From positions 4,939,595-5,003,594 of the forward strand of contig CM030706.1 of NCBI GenBank assembly GCA_017979445.1: DNA of 64,000 bases, read 5' to 3'. The position numbers and the translations under genes were made by a program. The stretch's first letter is position 1; each line of letters starts with the position of its first letter. This DNA comes from Akebia trifoliata. Taxonomy: Eukaryota; Streptophyta; Magnoliopsida; Ranunculales; Lardizabalaceae. Positions 21,501 through 32,190 of this stretch are shown here, piece after piece. The notes under the pieces are model-generated. The model did no database searches. It saw only the letters and a program-made list of their open reading frames with translations, and was not told the DNA's origin.

Positions 21501-22950
21501 AAGACCTTGATAATAATTCAACTAGGCACTAAAAATTTCACCTTTATTTTGTTGACAAAATTGATTGCTTCGTCAAATTCAACAGGTTTCTTTTGTGGAG
21601 GCTCATTCTCAAGTGGTAGGGTGATCTCATATCCCTTGGGTAAGAAGGCATTGAAGCCCAAAATGAGGTTTCGATGTCCCTTGAACAATTCCTTCACCCT
21701 CAATATGACACCAGTAGTGTCAATTCTGTAAGGGACGTAAAAATGGAGAGTCATTAACGTGTCATATAAACATTGATAGGAAACTTAAAAATGAAGTAAT
21801 AGATGATCAACAAAATATGTTACCTCTGTGCCTTGAAATCTTTCATGACTTCAAGGAATTCATCGTATTTCTCCCTATTATCCACAAATATGTCCTTCAC
21901 ATCCTTGAGATATGCTAGGGCATCAGTTGTCGTTAATTTTGGTGCTCCTCCTCCTCCAGGGTCTTGAGGTTGCCCAGACCTTCATTACCAACAAAATATA
22001 TATATTTTATAATAAATAAAAAAAAAAAAAAAAAAAATTATATACCGGGGCAATGGAAAAAAATCAAAACAAATAATTCGGCAAATACACAAACATTCAA
22101 GTGAAACAAAAATGTGTTTTTATGTCTTATGCAATAAATTTTAGGGCTCCTTTCAAATCATTTTTGTGCCAAAAAAAACATCTTTATATGCCTCAAAAAA
22201 TTCTTCTTCAGCTAAAAGATGGCATCCAAACAGGCCCTTGTCTTCTAATTTTTCAGAAAATTCTCTCAAAAACCGATCATCACCAAAGAAAAAAAAAAAA
22301 AAATAGAGTAAAAGAACAAAAACCCCTTACAGATTTAAAAAAAAATCTTTAAAACCCAGATTTGAAAGCAAATCGATCAAAAGAACATCTTTACATGAAT
22401 GGCTGGGAAACTGTTCGTATGTGCCAAAAAAAAAAAAAAAACCTGAAGGCCCGTTTGGATGCCATCTTTGGCCCCTTTTGGATCATTTTTGTGCCAAAAA
22501 AGCATCTTTATATGCCTATAAAAAAAATCTTCTTCAGCTCAAAGACGGCATCCAAACAGGCCTTTAGTTTTTTCCCCTGTAATTTATCTTTTCATTACAC
22601 ATCAAAGCCATATCCCAAAAAAAAATCAGGTCTTCTTATTTTCAGAAAATTCTCTCAAAAACCGCTAATCACTAAAGAAAAATATAAAAAATAGATGAGT
22701 AAAAGAACGAAAACCTTTTACATCAAACAATTGAAGACGAAAAGGAATTACTAATTAACATGAGTAGCACAGAAAATTAACTTCATGATCAACAAGTTTC
22801 ACCGCATCACATTCTCAAAAATTAACACTAAAAATCCTAAATTTCAACATCAGAGAGAGAGAGAGGGACTTACATATCGCCTCGAGAAGAAGAAACAATA
22901 GGTCGTTTGAGTTGAGGAGCCATGTAGGTGTCCTCTCTAATCCTTTTCAT
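8611..22950 (-). CDS. SNL: SIN3-like transcriptional co-repressor (paired amphipathic helix protein)
   Basis: Nuclear scaffold that brings histone deacetylases to promoters (known for plant SIN3-like proteins). Coding exons, 5' to 3': 22950-22874, 21979-21824, 21725-21542, 21445-21347, 21184-21008, 20917-20563, 20368-20232, 19374-19299, 19216-19187, 18955-18696, 18590-18436, 18083-17959, 17836-17582, 13274-12603, 12447-12356, 11727-11095, 11005-10905, 10540-10402, 10323-10174, 9468-9305, 9220-9118, 8775-8611. The total is 4305 nt, giving 1434 aa with no internal stop. The start [17 protein letters not shown] is the family's usual N-terminus. PAH1 lies at about 44-115, PAH2 about 125-198, PAH3 about 350-420 ([19 protein letters not shown]). 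The HDAC-interaction region is about 488-695 ([20 protein letters not shown]). An acidic tract spans about 1038-1100, and the Sin3 C-terminal region starts at about 1112. All junctions are GT-AG except intron 5, which is GC-AG. Intron 13 is 4.3 kb. Length is typical of the family. Confidence 0.95.
8851..9074. mobile_element. MITE in the last coding intron of the SIN3-like gene
   Basis: The left arm begins GATTGGGATCTGTAGATTCATG and the right end, read on the other strand, is GGTCAGGATCGGTAGACACATG. The interior holds AATCCAACTGTCGGGATTTATC. The same layout (GATCATGTG arms around an AATCCAATGGTTGAGATTTATC core) is seen at 45627-45839 and 52095-52322, so the three form one family. Confidence 0.6.
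9540..10118. mobile_element. TIR element in intron 19 of the SIN3-like gene
   Basis: The left end reads TAGTGTTTTAAAAACCAGAC and the right end, on the other strand, AACAGTGTTATAAAAATGGACCAGAC. Inner words such as CCGGAGTCCGACCGATTT and CGATGGTCCAACCAG are typical of small hAT-like elements. A target duplication is not clear (TAAAGAAC versus AAGAGAAC). No coding sequence. Confidence 0.5.
14121..14260. mobile_element. 140-bp MITE flanked by TATATATA
   Basis: The left end is TTCGGGGGACATCTA and the right end its complement TAGATGTCCCCCGAA; the next bases (GCAACAACTA versus TAGTTGTCAG) also pair in part. A short (TA)n tract borders each side at 14103-14111 and 14269-14278. Confidence 0.75.
14280..15468. 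mobile_element. 1.19-kb TIR element in intron 13
   Basis: The ends form an inverted repeat of about 85 bp: AGGAATGCTAACGTTAAAGA with ACATGGGGACGTTAGCATC on the left, and GATGTTAACGTCCCCATGT with GACATTAGCATTCCCCT on the right. The inner part of both arms is TTGACAAAAATACCC. (TA)n tracts border both sides. A stretch at about 14990-15240 (GAAAATGGACGGCTAC, then GGATCATGTTTTTGGATG) recurs at 46915-47085 and 54000-54140. No transposase frame is seen, so it is non-autonomous. Confidence 0.75.
15666..16386. mobile_element. TIR element of 0.7 kb in intron 13
   Basis: The left end GGTATTAAATTTCGATTTCG is mirrored by TCGAAATTTAATACTATG on the right. Words GAAATATTTCGG recur next to the right end. No target duplication is evident and no reading frame is convincing. 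Confidence 0.45.
20369..20425 (-). other. Alternative in-frame extension of SIN3 exon 7 (19 codons)
   Basis: Upstream of the acceptor chosen for exon 7 (CATATCCTCGCAG) lies a second good acceptor, TTTATTTTCAG, exactly 57 nt away. Using it would add 19 codons ([19 protein letters not shown]) with no stop. The shorter form matches the family's usual spacing before PAH3, so I take it as the main form. The longer form is possible. Confidence 0.45.
22140..22738. repeat. Direct duplication plus inverted repeat in intron 1 of the SIN3-like gene
   Basis: TTTTTGTGCCAAAAAA, CATCTTTATATGCCT, TTCTTCTTCAGCT and AAATTCTCTCAAAAACCG occur in the same order at 22160-22285 and 22487-22665. In the second copy GGCCCGTTTGGATGCCATCT (22448) faces AGACGGCATCCAAACAGGCC (22543), giving a 120-bp MITE-like structure. 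Confidence 0.7.
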
Positions 22951-23540
22951 CTATAAAAAAAAAAAACTCCTCTTCAACAAATCATGCTTCAAGGACCAAA
23001 AAAGGGGGGGAAATAGACAAATATCAAAATCCGAGAAGAAAAAAAAAACTTGTTTATTTACAATCTTCAACAAAAAGTTTCGAGATTTAAGCCATAAATC
23101 GAGAAGAAAAGAACAGATCTAACCAGAAGGAATTCAATTCTATCAAACAAACAACGGATCGTCTTCAAAGCTCAAAGAACAAATCCTGCATAAATGAGAA
23201 GGAGAAAATAAGGTAGATTAGATTACTTGATGAAGAACAAAATAATCTAAGAAAACTAACCAACAAAACTACAAAGAAACATTTATAAACAACATCGATT
23301 GTTTAAAAATAAAATAAAAAATTCTTTGAGAAATCTACAGAGATTCAAATATATTTACAGAGAGACAAGAAGAAGAACTCGCGAACCTCTTCGAAGAAGC
23401 CTTTTGCGACTCTGCGAGGGAATCCGATATAATTAAAAAGGCTTCAAAGAGAGAGACCCAAAGAGAGGTCTTTTGTGTTTGTTTCAGTTTTACAGAGAAA
23501 CAAAAAATTATAACAGAGAGACAGAGAGAGAAAATTGAGA
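22951..23540 (-). promoter_or_regulatory. 5' leader and promoter-proximal region of the SIN3-like gene
   Basis: Upstream of the ATG the minus strand is CT-rich. An acceptor-like ATTTATGCAG/GATTTG lies at about 23189 and a possible donor CGAAGAG/GTTCGCG near 23395, so a short 5' UTR intron is plausible. The leader holds very short upstream reading frames, among them ATGGCTTAA near 23090 and ATGATTTGTTGA near 22985. A TCTCTCTCTGT-rich zone at 23500-23545 may mark the transcription start. All of this is inferred from sequence alone. Confidence 0.4.
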
Positions 23541-23559
23541 GAATTTTTATGTGAGAGAC

Positions 23560-24480
23560 ACGCAAGGTAACCAGGATTTAAAACTCGGACGATCTAGAAT
23601 TAACTCGTTTGATTCGAATCGAAATCGGTTATTAATAGGTTTGAAGTTTTAATTTTGAATCGACACGGTTGGGTTGAATCGCTTATAGGGTCTGAATCGT
23701 TCGGATCAACCTACAATAACATTTGAACAAGAAAGAAGGAAATTAGAATGTTTGGGAGATTTAGATAATACCCCTCTGAGTTTTGTAAATAGTTGAAGAT
23801 CCCGTGTTTTCAAACTAATGACATCTCCCTGGACTTTCGTCTTCTTTGGAGATTAATATAAAATGACCAAAATGCTCTGACATTTAATTTTAAAAAATAT
23901 CGAAATATTAATAACTTTAACTCGTTGTACCTCATCTTAATTTTTTGGTCTTGTTGGCCAAATAACACATCTATATTCTAGAATTTAGATTAGATTTTAA
24001 AAAAATTAAAAAAAAAAAATTGGATTGATCAAAGACTTTGAAAATCCCAAATTCAAAATTCATTCTAATGGTGAAAATTGATCTTCTGTTTCTGATTTAA
24101 GAATACTACAGCGTTTTTCAAAATCTGTTTGTATTGACAAGTTTTGGGGGTATTTTCGTCAGTTTATATAGAGAAGACCGATGTTAAGGGGTGTTTCAAA
24201 ATTTTGAAAATGCAGGGGTATCTCAAATATTCACCTAAAACCTTGAGGGATATGTGTAAATCAACTCTCTCTTTCTCTCATCTTCCCTATGTGGTTCATG
24301 TGCGGTGATCCGATCCAAACCCATCTCTCTCTCTCTCTCTCTCTCATTAGGGTTCTCCATTAATAAGAACCCAAAAGGAAAAAAACTTGATCGGATCGGT
24401 TTGAAATAGTTGGAATCAATCCAAATCGTTTGATTTGGACCTTCAAAGCTGGTCACTATAACAATTTTAAAAGCCAAATG
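23560..24480. other. Intergenic, no gene seen
   Basis: The sequence 23590-23710 has GATTCGAATCG-type words resembling hAT-like element ends, but no clear pair of ends. A (CT)11 tract lies at 24324-24345. No reading frame resembles a protein. Confidence 0.5.
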
Positions 24481-24720
24481 GGATAGTTTTACCTTTTTTT
24501 TGGGGTCACCTTCTAAGTTCTTGCAATTCATTTTATTAGAGTTAGTGGGTCACATGTGTAAATCGGTTAGGATTTTCTTTGGACTTAATTAGGCAAATTT
24601 ATCTTGGCCCGACCCATTTCTAAAGAACTTGAATTCATCTGCATTAGCATCTATTTGGAGTTAAAGTGGAAAGAAAAAATAAAATTGAAGGGATATTATT
24701 AACAAAATGAGATTAAAAGG
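24480..24720. repeat. Repeat shared with 30990-31280
   Basis: GGGGTCACCTTCTAAGTTCTTGC, CATTTTATTA, TGTGTAAATCGGTTAGGATT and TAAAGAACTTGAATTCATCTG recur in the same order and orientation at 30995-31215. The two copies are clearly diverged. 24660-25190 then continues with degenerate GGGATATTATTAAC units. Confidence 0.6.
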
Positions 24721-25268
24721 AGTAAAAGATGAAAAATACTAAAGTAAGTTAAATGGGGAAAAAATGAAATATAATAAAATTAGAGGAGGTGAAAAATGAA
24801 GATAATAAGGTGTGGTATTATAAAAATTGTAAATTGATAAGATGTTTATCCTAACATAAATGTAACAACTGTGGGCCCTACAATCCTATTTAAAGTTCAT
24901 TAATACGTCTTGGGAAGTGATTTTTGTATCAAAACTATCCTAGAAAAATACCCCCGGATGGTAAATTTAATGCAGGCACACATTAATAAAATCTTTTATT
25001 AAGGAAGTATTTCTTTAGGGTAAAAGGGTTAAAAAAGGAAAAAATAATAAGATTGAATGAGTATTATTAAAAATATCTTCGGGGTTAAAAAGAAAAAATA
25101 ATAGTTAAAGGGATATTATTGAAAAAGGGGAGGGAGGTCTCTGAGGGGAAAAACAATGAAGTTAAAGGGGTAAAGAGTGGAGAAAAAAAGTGGGGCCCAT
25201 ACAAAAATTGGATGAGATGTTTGATTTTCACAAAACTATAACAATTGCACGACCCATAATTATTTTTG

Positions 25269-25308
<40 letters not shown>
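25269..25308. repeat. (TA)n microsatellite
   Basis: About 20 uninterrupted TA dinucleotides. Similar tracts lie at 3261-3300, 6953-7000, 15470-15500 and 55970-56040; several of these border palindromic elements, this one does not. Confidence 0.9.
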
Positions 25309-25311
<3 letters not shown>

Positions 25312-25604
25312 TTTAATTCCATCATGTGCAAGGGTTTTGTTAACATTTTCCCTAAAGGCCCACTTGAAAGTGCATTAAATACACCCTGAAAATTTAATTT
25401 TCTACCAAAAATGCTCATTTTTTTTTACCAAAAGTACCCTTATATACTTATTTCCCAAGGTGTATTTAATGCATCTTAATAGGAAAAAATCTTTTATTTT
25501 TTTAGGAAAATTTGAACTTGGCGAGGGGTTTTTTTTCTAAATAATTCCTAAATTTTGGGCGTTATCTAAATAGTCCATTTAATAAAGTTTTTTTTTCTTA
25601 ATGG

Positions 25605-26028
25605 TAGGGCTTAAAATTGTACAGATTTTATCCGAAATCCAAATGATCCAAATCTAAATTTAGGGGTTTTGGTTTCATCAAGTATATCCGAATTAAAATA
25701 TGGTTCGGATATAGGTTGAAGTCCCTTGACCCGAGTTGGATCTATCGGATATGATTTTATCCTTATATTCGCCAAGATTCAAATGATATATTACTTTACA
25801 AGTTGTATTCTTATATTTTTTAAATAATCTTTATCAACTACAACAGTTGGATGTAGTAGTTAAACTTTCCTTTAAAATGGAGAGGTCTTGAGTTTAAATC
25901 ACCATTTTAACAATTTTAATTAATAAATTCAATTGGAATTGAATCTAAATATGATTTTAATAAAGGTAAAATAATTCGAATATAGACACACACATATCCG
26001 GACCGTATCTGACCTATTTTAAGCCCTA
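25605..26028. mobile_element. hAT-like element, 424 bp, with perfect 8-bp target duplication
   Basis: The ends are TAGGGCTTAAAATTGTA and CTATTTTAAGCCCTA. The 8-bp CTTAATGG directly precedes (25597-25604) and follows (26029-26036) the element. The 8-bp duplication and the TAGGG ends are the marks of the hAT superfamily. No reading frame; non-autonomous. Confidence 0.88.
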
Positions 26029-26719
26029 CTTAATGGTCCATGGATCAAATACAAACATTTTCATTGATTGAAATTCCTAAAGTACCCAAACACTCTAACT
26101 CACTTTCCTTGAAAAGGAGAGATCTAATTTCAACATTTAAGATTACGTTCAAACCTTCCATTTCACCAAAGAAATTTAATAAGTCATTTTTTTAGTTTCT
26201 TCGATCGGATTGAAGAGGTATGTGAAAATGAGGGTTTTTTTTTTTTTGAATCTTGGATCGTTTTTTCATAAAATATACACTTGATAGATCAGTAGCTTTT
26301 AAAATGAATATTTAAAGTTGATTTTCTGATTTTTTTAGTTGTTTTCCATGGATTTTGGTAAAAAATCGAAAACAATTTGAGTTCAATAATGTTGGGTTCA
26401 TTTTAATTACTATAAAGTTCATCATTCATAAATAATTATTAATAAACTCAACGGTAATTAAAATGAACTAGACGTTATTTAAATTATGTTTAATTATCGT
26501 CAAGTTCGACAATAATAATAATTTGAACTTGACAACAATCAATGAAGATCACGATGGTATTAAAGTCATGTTTAATTACCATCGAGTTCGACAATTTTAT
26601 AATATAAACATTGTTGAGTTCCACGTCTTTTTTTAAATAAAAAAATTAATTTGTTGAGTTTGACATTGTATTTTAATATTTTTTTTATTTTCTTACCAAC
26701 ACAATATACTCATCTAAAT

Positions 26720-29700
26720 CATATATATAAAAATAAATAAATAAAATTGAAAGGTAAAATGGGTTAAGGTAGACCCAAACTAGTTACAACCTCTATCCTG
26801 ACTCAAGATAGTTACAAGTAGGGGTGCAACTTGGTCTGATTCAAACCGAGAACTGAACCAAACTGATAGCTTTGGGGTGGTTTGGTTCGGTTTGGACCAA
26901 GTTGTGGTTGGTTTTGGGTTACAAAAATGGAGATCCAAACAATTTGATTCAGTTCTCGGATTAAGCTTGTATAGAACTGAACCAAACCCCTATGCAATAT
27001 ATATATATATACCAAACCGAGAACCGAACCCCTATGCAATATATATATATATATATTAGTGATCTTTTACGAATAAACTAATGACTTTTTATGAATAGAT
27101 TTGATATATATTGTATGAAATTTTATATTTGTTTTTTCATTAAAACTATTACTTTCAATTTATAGAATATTGACAATCCGTAGAATCGAACCAAACCAAA
27201 TCAAACCGACTTTAATTCGGTTTGGGTTGGTTTGGTTCCAAAGGAATTTGGTTCGGTTTTGGTTCTTATTTAGTGGAACCAACCTATGTCGGTTTGATTT
27301 CAATTCGACCTCAAACCGAACCAAGTTGCACCCCTAGTTACAAGCTCTCTAGACATCAAAGGACCATCAATTTCAACACAACCAAATTCAGCTTTAGAAG
27401 AAGTAAACATATTAGCAGCTTTGTTAGCTTCAGTAAAGATGTGGGAAAAAGAAATAACTTGGAAGGAAGCAAGAAGACTTCTAATAGAGTAGACAAAATG
27501 AAGGACATACCCCAAGAAGCTTCCCAACAGTTGGCTAGAATATTAATAGCCATAAGAGAATATATCAGATTGAACTTGAACTCTCCTAAATCCTTTTGTA
27601 ACAGCCAACTTGAGCCATTCGATGATGCCTTGAAATTCATGATGAAGCAAAGATTTTGGAACATTGCAACCAGCTATGGCTGCCGGCACACTTCGTTTGT
27701 GGCCCTTAAAATGTCTCCATAACCTCCTTTAGAAGTTGAGAAAGCACCATCAGTATTGAGAGACCAAGCTCCATAATATGGTTTGGTCCATGAGCAATAA
27801 ATGCCTCTCTTACGAGAAATTAACGTGAAACTTCCAAGCATGGACGAAGGCTATGTTATAATCCGAATATTCTAAGTCGACCATAAGGTCCTCAAACTTG
27901 ATCCAAATCTCCTCTAAGATGCCACGAAATACCATGGAAGGGCATTTGAATTTGTTTTGAAATATTTTATTGCGACTTTCCCTCCAAATATGGTAAATGA
28001 ATGCACAAAATGCCACTTGTTTCAACTGACGGATGATAGATCTCTCTTTGAAGTTGGTGGCTACCCACTCAACCTCTCCCTCCCAGCTCCCTATGGATTT
28101 TCTAGCAAGACACCTTTAAGATCTCGATCCAAATTGGCCTCGCGAAGTGATATTGATTGAAGAGGTGGTTGGTGTCTTCTACATGAGAGTGGCAAAGCCA
28201 ACGTTTAGCATCAATACTCATCCCCTAATCATTGGGCTTCTTCAACGTCTTAAGTCTGCCTTTGAGAGTGCGCCAAGCTATGAAGTTGTGCCTTGGAATT
28301 CTAGCCTTACTCGAAACAAAATGAGCCCAACTTGAAATGGAAGAGGGAATAAAGGACCTAATTGCTGATTTGACAGAAACAATACCATTTAAGGCACCAT
28401 TCCAAACAATTTTGTCCTTGGTACCATTGAGAACAAGGAATTTGGTGAAGTTGTTGTCCCAAAGTTTGGAATTCTCCATTTACCCTCATTGATCAAAGTC
28501 GAGACCAAAGCATTTGGGCCTACTCTCGAGAGTTGAGTCATAGTTGAGATCATCATTGAACACAGACTTAAGAATTTCAGTGGGGGTGCCAAGGATCTTC
28601 CCAAAGCTTTGTGTATGGATCTACCATTCTCCTATCAAATCATTTATATCAGGCAATGCAACATTCCTCGCTTTGAGAATTTTATGTCAATTCTATGAGA
28701 ATTTTCTAGGAATCTTCAAGGTCGAGAAATTCCTCCCTCTAAGAAGATAAGATCTGGTCCATCTGGGCCAAAGGGAGTCTTGATTGGAAGCTACCATCCA
28801 AGCATATCTAGCAATGACTGTCGTGTTCCATGAAGCTATACTGATCATACTCAAACCATCATCGGATAACGGTTTGCAAACTTCACTCCAGCTAACTGGG
28901 CTACTAAGCTTAGGACTATCAGGTCTGGACCATAGGAACCTAGCACAGATTATCTTCGTCTCCTTCACGGCCTTGTTTGGGATGATAAAGTAGTTGCACC
29001 AGAACACCTTGAAGTTGAGGAGCATGGAATTAACCAATTCTAACCTTCCCGCATAGGATAAGAAATGATCCTTATAAGAGTTGATTCTTTGAGACATTTT
29101 TCTACAAGAGGTTGGCAACTCCTCACAAGGAGAATACCCATCTTAAAATCTGATATAAGTCACCTTCCAATCCTCTATTCATACTAGTTAGAAAGATAGA
29201 GCTATTTTTTAGATTAACTGCCAAACCCGAAAGCTTACAGAATTCATCGAGAACTGAGTGAATGGCCTAAGCACTCTTCATTCCCCCATGGAAAAAAATA
29301 AGCAGATCATCAACAAAACACAAATGAGTGATGTTTTGTTTCTTGCATGTTGGATGATACTCAAAATGACTTCCGAGAACTCTTTTTTAAAATAAAGGAT
29401 TAAGAGCTTCGATTATAAGAACAAATAGATAAGGGGATAGGGGATCCCCCTGCCTTATGTCACTCTTCCCTTCCAACCATCCCACAAAGGTGCCAATGAG
29501 AGCAATAGTGTAGGAAACACACTCGATGACCCAATCAATGAACTTCTAAGGAAATTGAAAGCACACAGACTTGCTTTGATTGCTTCCCAATCGATAGCAT
29601 CGTAAGCCATTTTTAAGTCGACCTTCACAACACCCCTTACTTAGAGTTCTTCCTGTGGTAATTCCTGCTCAACTCATGAGCAAGAAGGATGTTGTCAACA

Positions 29701-29830
29701 AGGTTTCTTCCTTTGATGAAGGCCGATTGATTCAACCACAATAGTTTGTGAGTAACCTACCTAATCATGTTGGTACGAACTTTAGAAATAATCTTATAAA
29801 TAACATTACAACAAGAGATGGGACAAAAAT
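26720..29830 (-). pseudogene. LINE (non-LTR retrotransposon), 5'-truncated and broken
   Basis: On the minus strand the reverse transcriptase begins abruptly at about 29828 with PISCCNVIYKIISKVRTNM, followed by LNQSAFIKGRNLVDNILLA and then the catalytic block CFVDDLLIFFHGG (29283-29330). The thumb region lies at 29118-28693 (GRLELVNSMLLNFKVFW), the zf-RVT-type domain at 28480-28200 (IPRHNFIAWRTLKGRLKTL), and an RNase H-like end at 27720-27350. Several stop codons and frameshifts interrupt it, so it is dead. The 3' untranslated part continues beyond the hAT element at 26819-27336 to about 26720. The L1-type order RT, zf-RVT, RNase H fits plant LINEs. Confidence 0.88.
26819..27336. mobile_element. 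hAT-like element, 518 bp, inserted in the LINE 3' region
   Basis: The ends are TAGGGGTGCAACTTGGTC and AACCAAGTTGCACCCCTA. The 8-bp GTTACAAG occurs on both sides (26811-26818 and 27337-27344). The interior is full of GGTTTGGTTCGGTTT and AACCGAACC words. (TA)n tracts lie at 26998-27010 and 27040-27056. No reading frame. Confidence 0.9.
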
Positions 29831-29837
29831 AATTTAG

Positions 29838-30352
29838 AAAAATTTATCAAAACGGTACAGTTTTCATAATTAATTACTAAAACGGTGAACTATAGCAATT
29901 AATTCCGAAAACAGTAATTTACCGTTTTTAAAAATAGTAAAATATATATATATAAAAAATTACCGAAAATACCCTTTTTTGTTTTACATTTGCATTTACC
30001 ATTTTAACCTTAGAAATAAATCAAAATCCAATTAAATCTTTCTCTTCTTTTTAATCTCCCAACACTAACAAAAACTTGCACTTTGTCTTCTCCATCTTTT
30101 CAAATTTGACTCAATATAAGCGACACCAAACAAAAATATGAAAGAGGGGAGGATTTTTTCGTAATTTCATTCAAAAAATAAAAAAAAAGTATTTTCAATA
30201 AAAAAAAAATTTACATTTTACTGTTTTACCGTTTTGATAAAAATATTAATTCCGAAAACGGTAAATTATCATTTTCGAAATTAATTGCTACAGTTTACCG
30301 TTTTGGTAAATAATCGAAATGCAGGGCATGTTTTGGTAAATTTGCCATTAAT
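29838..30352. mobile_element. Foldback/TIR element of about 0.5 kb
   Basis: The left arm (AAATTTATCAAAACGGTACAG, then AACGGTGAACTATAGCAATT and AATTTACCGTTTTT) pairs with the right arm (GGTAAATTATC, AATTGCTACAGTTTACCGTT, GTTTTGGTAAATTTGCC). A (TA)n tract near 29941 lies in the loop. The element at 33858-34258 is a diverged relative. Confidence 0.7.
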
Positions 30353-30499
30353 TTGACCCTTTAGGCATTTCAACCTTAGGGATCGAGTATATGGTTGTAG
30401 CGTTGGTTTCTTTGAGGCTTCTGATTCTTTAACCCTTAAGATGTTTAGCATAATCTTTCGTGGAATTGACCTGCTATGATTGGATGCCGAGTTGGAATT

Positions 30500-30965
30500 G
30501 ATCTGGTCCAAATCATATATTAAAAACCCAAGTGGATGTATCGTAAACCTTTTCGACGCGACTAGGTTCATGAAACCCTAGTTAGATATCTTAAATATTC
30601 ATATAAAATAGTAATATAGTCTTTAAAACTCATCTCTTGTGAGGGTTCTGAGGTATAGAAAGTTAAGGTCAACAAACTTAGATTTAACGCAAAGAGATGA
30701 TCAATTAGAAGTCCTCAAAGTGTGGATATAATTTAAAGGTATTTTGGGTATTTCAATGGATAAAAAATGGCAAACGTGGGATTTATGGAACATTAAGAAA
30801 GAAAAACTTAATATAACGCCCAAAACTTAGGCATTATTTAGAAAGAAACCCCTTTGTTGAGGTCTTTTTAGAAAATTTTTATTTTTTAAGTAACTTTGGA
30901 TTAATGAAAGGTTTTTCAGATGATAGATACCAATCAAATTGCTCTTATTAAAGGCGTTTTTGGAC
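30500..30965. repeat. Segmental direct duplication, copy 1
   Basis: ATGTATCGTAAACC, GTTCATGAAACCCTAGTTAG, ACTCATCTCTTGTG, AAAGAGATGATCAATTAGAA and GTCCTCAAAG appear here and, in the same order, at 31605-32190. The copies are about 1.1 kb apart and diverged. Confidence 0.85.
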
Positions 30966-31284
30966 AGCATGGAGCCCCAAAAGCGACACTTTCACTTTTG
31001 TTTTGGGGTCAATTGCTAAGTTCTTGCCATACATTTTATTATGGTCGATGATGTGTAAATCAGTCAAGATTTTCTTGGGACCAAAATATTATCGGTTGGT
31101 TCTTTAGTCAAATTTATATGGGTCCAACCCATGACTCGAGTACGTAATCGAATTTGGATTGAAATCCAGGCCACCACTAGGACTACTTTTAAAGAACTAG
31201 GGTTCACCTGTGTTCGACACAAGCACCCTTTTTGGGATTAATGGGGTAAAAGAGAAAATATAATAAAATTATAGGGATGTTGTC

Positions 31285-31600
31285 ATGCCCCCGATTTAAA
31301 ATCTAGATTTTTTCAAATCTCGAGGATGGAGCGATAAATAAAAAAAATCAAAATCAAGATCTTTAAAACTTAAATACGATATGGATTTCTTCCAAATAAT
31401 TCCGACAACATTTTTCCTAAATTTGGACTTATGAAAATTTTCATCTATAGAAATATACCTATATAACCAAAATTTATATATTCACTACATTATAACCATA
31501 TGCTCATCTAAATCGGGACTTATAAAATTATATATTCATTGTTGAGTAAAACATTGTATTTCAGTATTACAACTTTCTTACCAACACGATATGCTCATCT
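31285..31600. mobile_element. LTR-like fragment
   Basis: TGTCATGCCCCCGATTTAAA is a start similar to that of many plant LTRs. Sequence after it is AT-rich without coding potential. The other end is not visible, so this is only a suggestion. Confidence 0.25.
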
Positions 31601-31604
31601 AAAT

Positions 31605-32190
31605 CATATATAAAAACGCAGTGGATATATCGTAAACCCTTTCTACGTGACTAGTTTTCATGAAACCCTAATTAGATCTCTTAAGTATTCATATAATATT
31701 TAAAACTCATCTCTTGTTATGGTTATGAGAGGTATAAAAAGTTAAGATCAACAAACTTAGATTTAACGAGGGAATGGAGCAAAGAGATGATCAATTAGAA
31801 GTCCTCAAAGTATGTGTTGAGTTTAGTCCCACATTGGACGCTCATTGGCTTGTCTCTCTCCTTATTTTTTCCTTGGGCCTCTTCACTCATTGCCAATTAG
31901 TTTTGAGTTAGACCCGAACTTATCAAGTGTGGATATAGGTTTTTTTATAGTTTAGAGGTATTTTGGGCATTTAAATCGATAGAAATGGCAGGGGTGGGAT
32001 TTATGGACCATTAAGAAAGACAAACTTTACAAAATGGAATATTTATATAGTGCCCAAAACTTAGGACTATTTAGAAAGAAACTCCTTCCGCCATAATTTT
32101 TTTTAAGTACCTTTGAATTATAGGAATTTTAGATGATGATACCAATCAAAGTGCCTGTATTAAGGATGCTTTTGGACAACAATGGAGTTC
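31605..32190. repeat. Segmental direct duplication, copy 2, with an insertion
   Basis: This matches 30500-30965 in order and orientation, but is interrupted at 31815-31925 by an extra 111 bp that copy 1 lacks. Confidence 0.85.
31815..31925. mobile_element. Short 111-bp insertion with TG...CA ends
   Basis: The insert starts TGTTGAGTTTAGTCCCACAT and ends GACCCGAACTTATCA. It interrupts the duplicated sequence CCTCAAAGTGTGGATATA. AGTATG precedes and AGTGTG follows, a possible target duplication with one change. The TG...CA ends would fit a tiny LTR or a truncated TRIM; TAGTCCCACATTGG is a word often met in plant repeats. Confidence 0.55.

Larger units (their letters stand above)
25490..30895. 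mobile_element. Possible large TIR element carrying nested insertions
   Basis: The left end region GAGGGGTTTTTTTTCTAAATA with CCTAAATTTTGGGCGTTATC (25525-25572) is mirrored at 30800-30870 by AACGCCCAAAACTTAGGC and TATTTAGAAAGAAACCCCTTTG. Both arms continue with a CTTAATGGTCCATGG / TTATGGAACATTAAG pair. A smaller relative with the same ends is at 56285-57020. Between the ends lie two hAT-like insertions, a LINE and a foldback element. That all of it is one nested unit is an inference. Confidence 0.4.

Noticed and set aside
27222..27722. 166-codon plus-strand frame
   Set aside because: It joins hAT interior and the antisense strand of the LINE RNase H region; not a gene.
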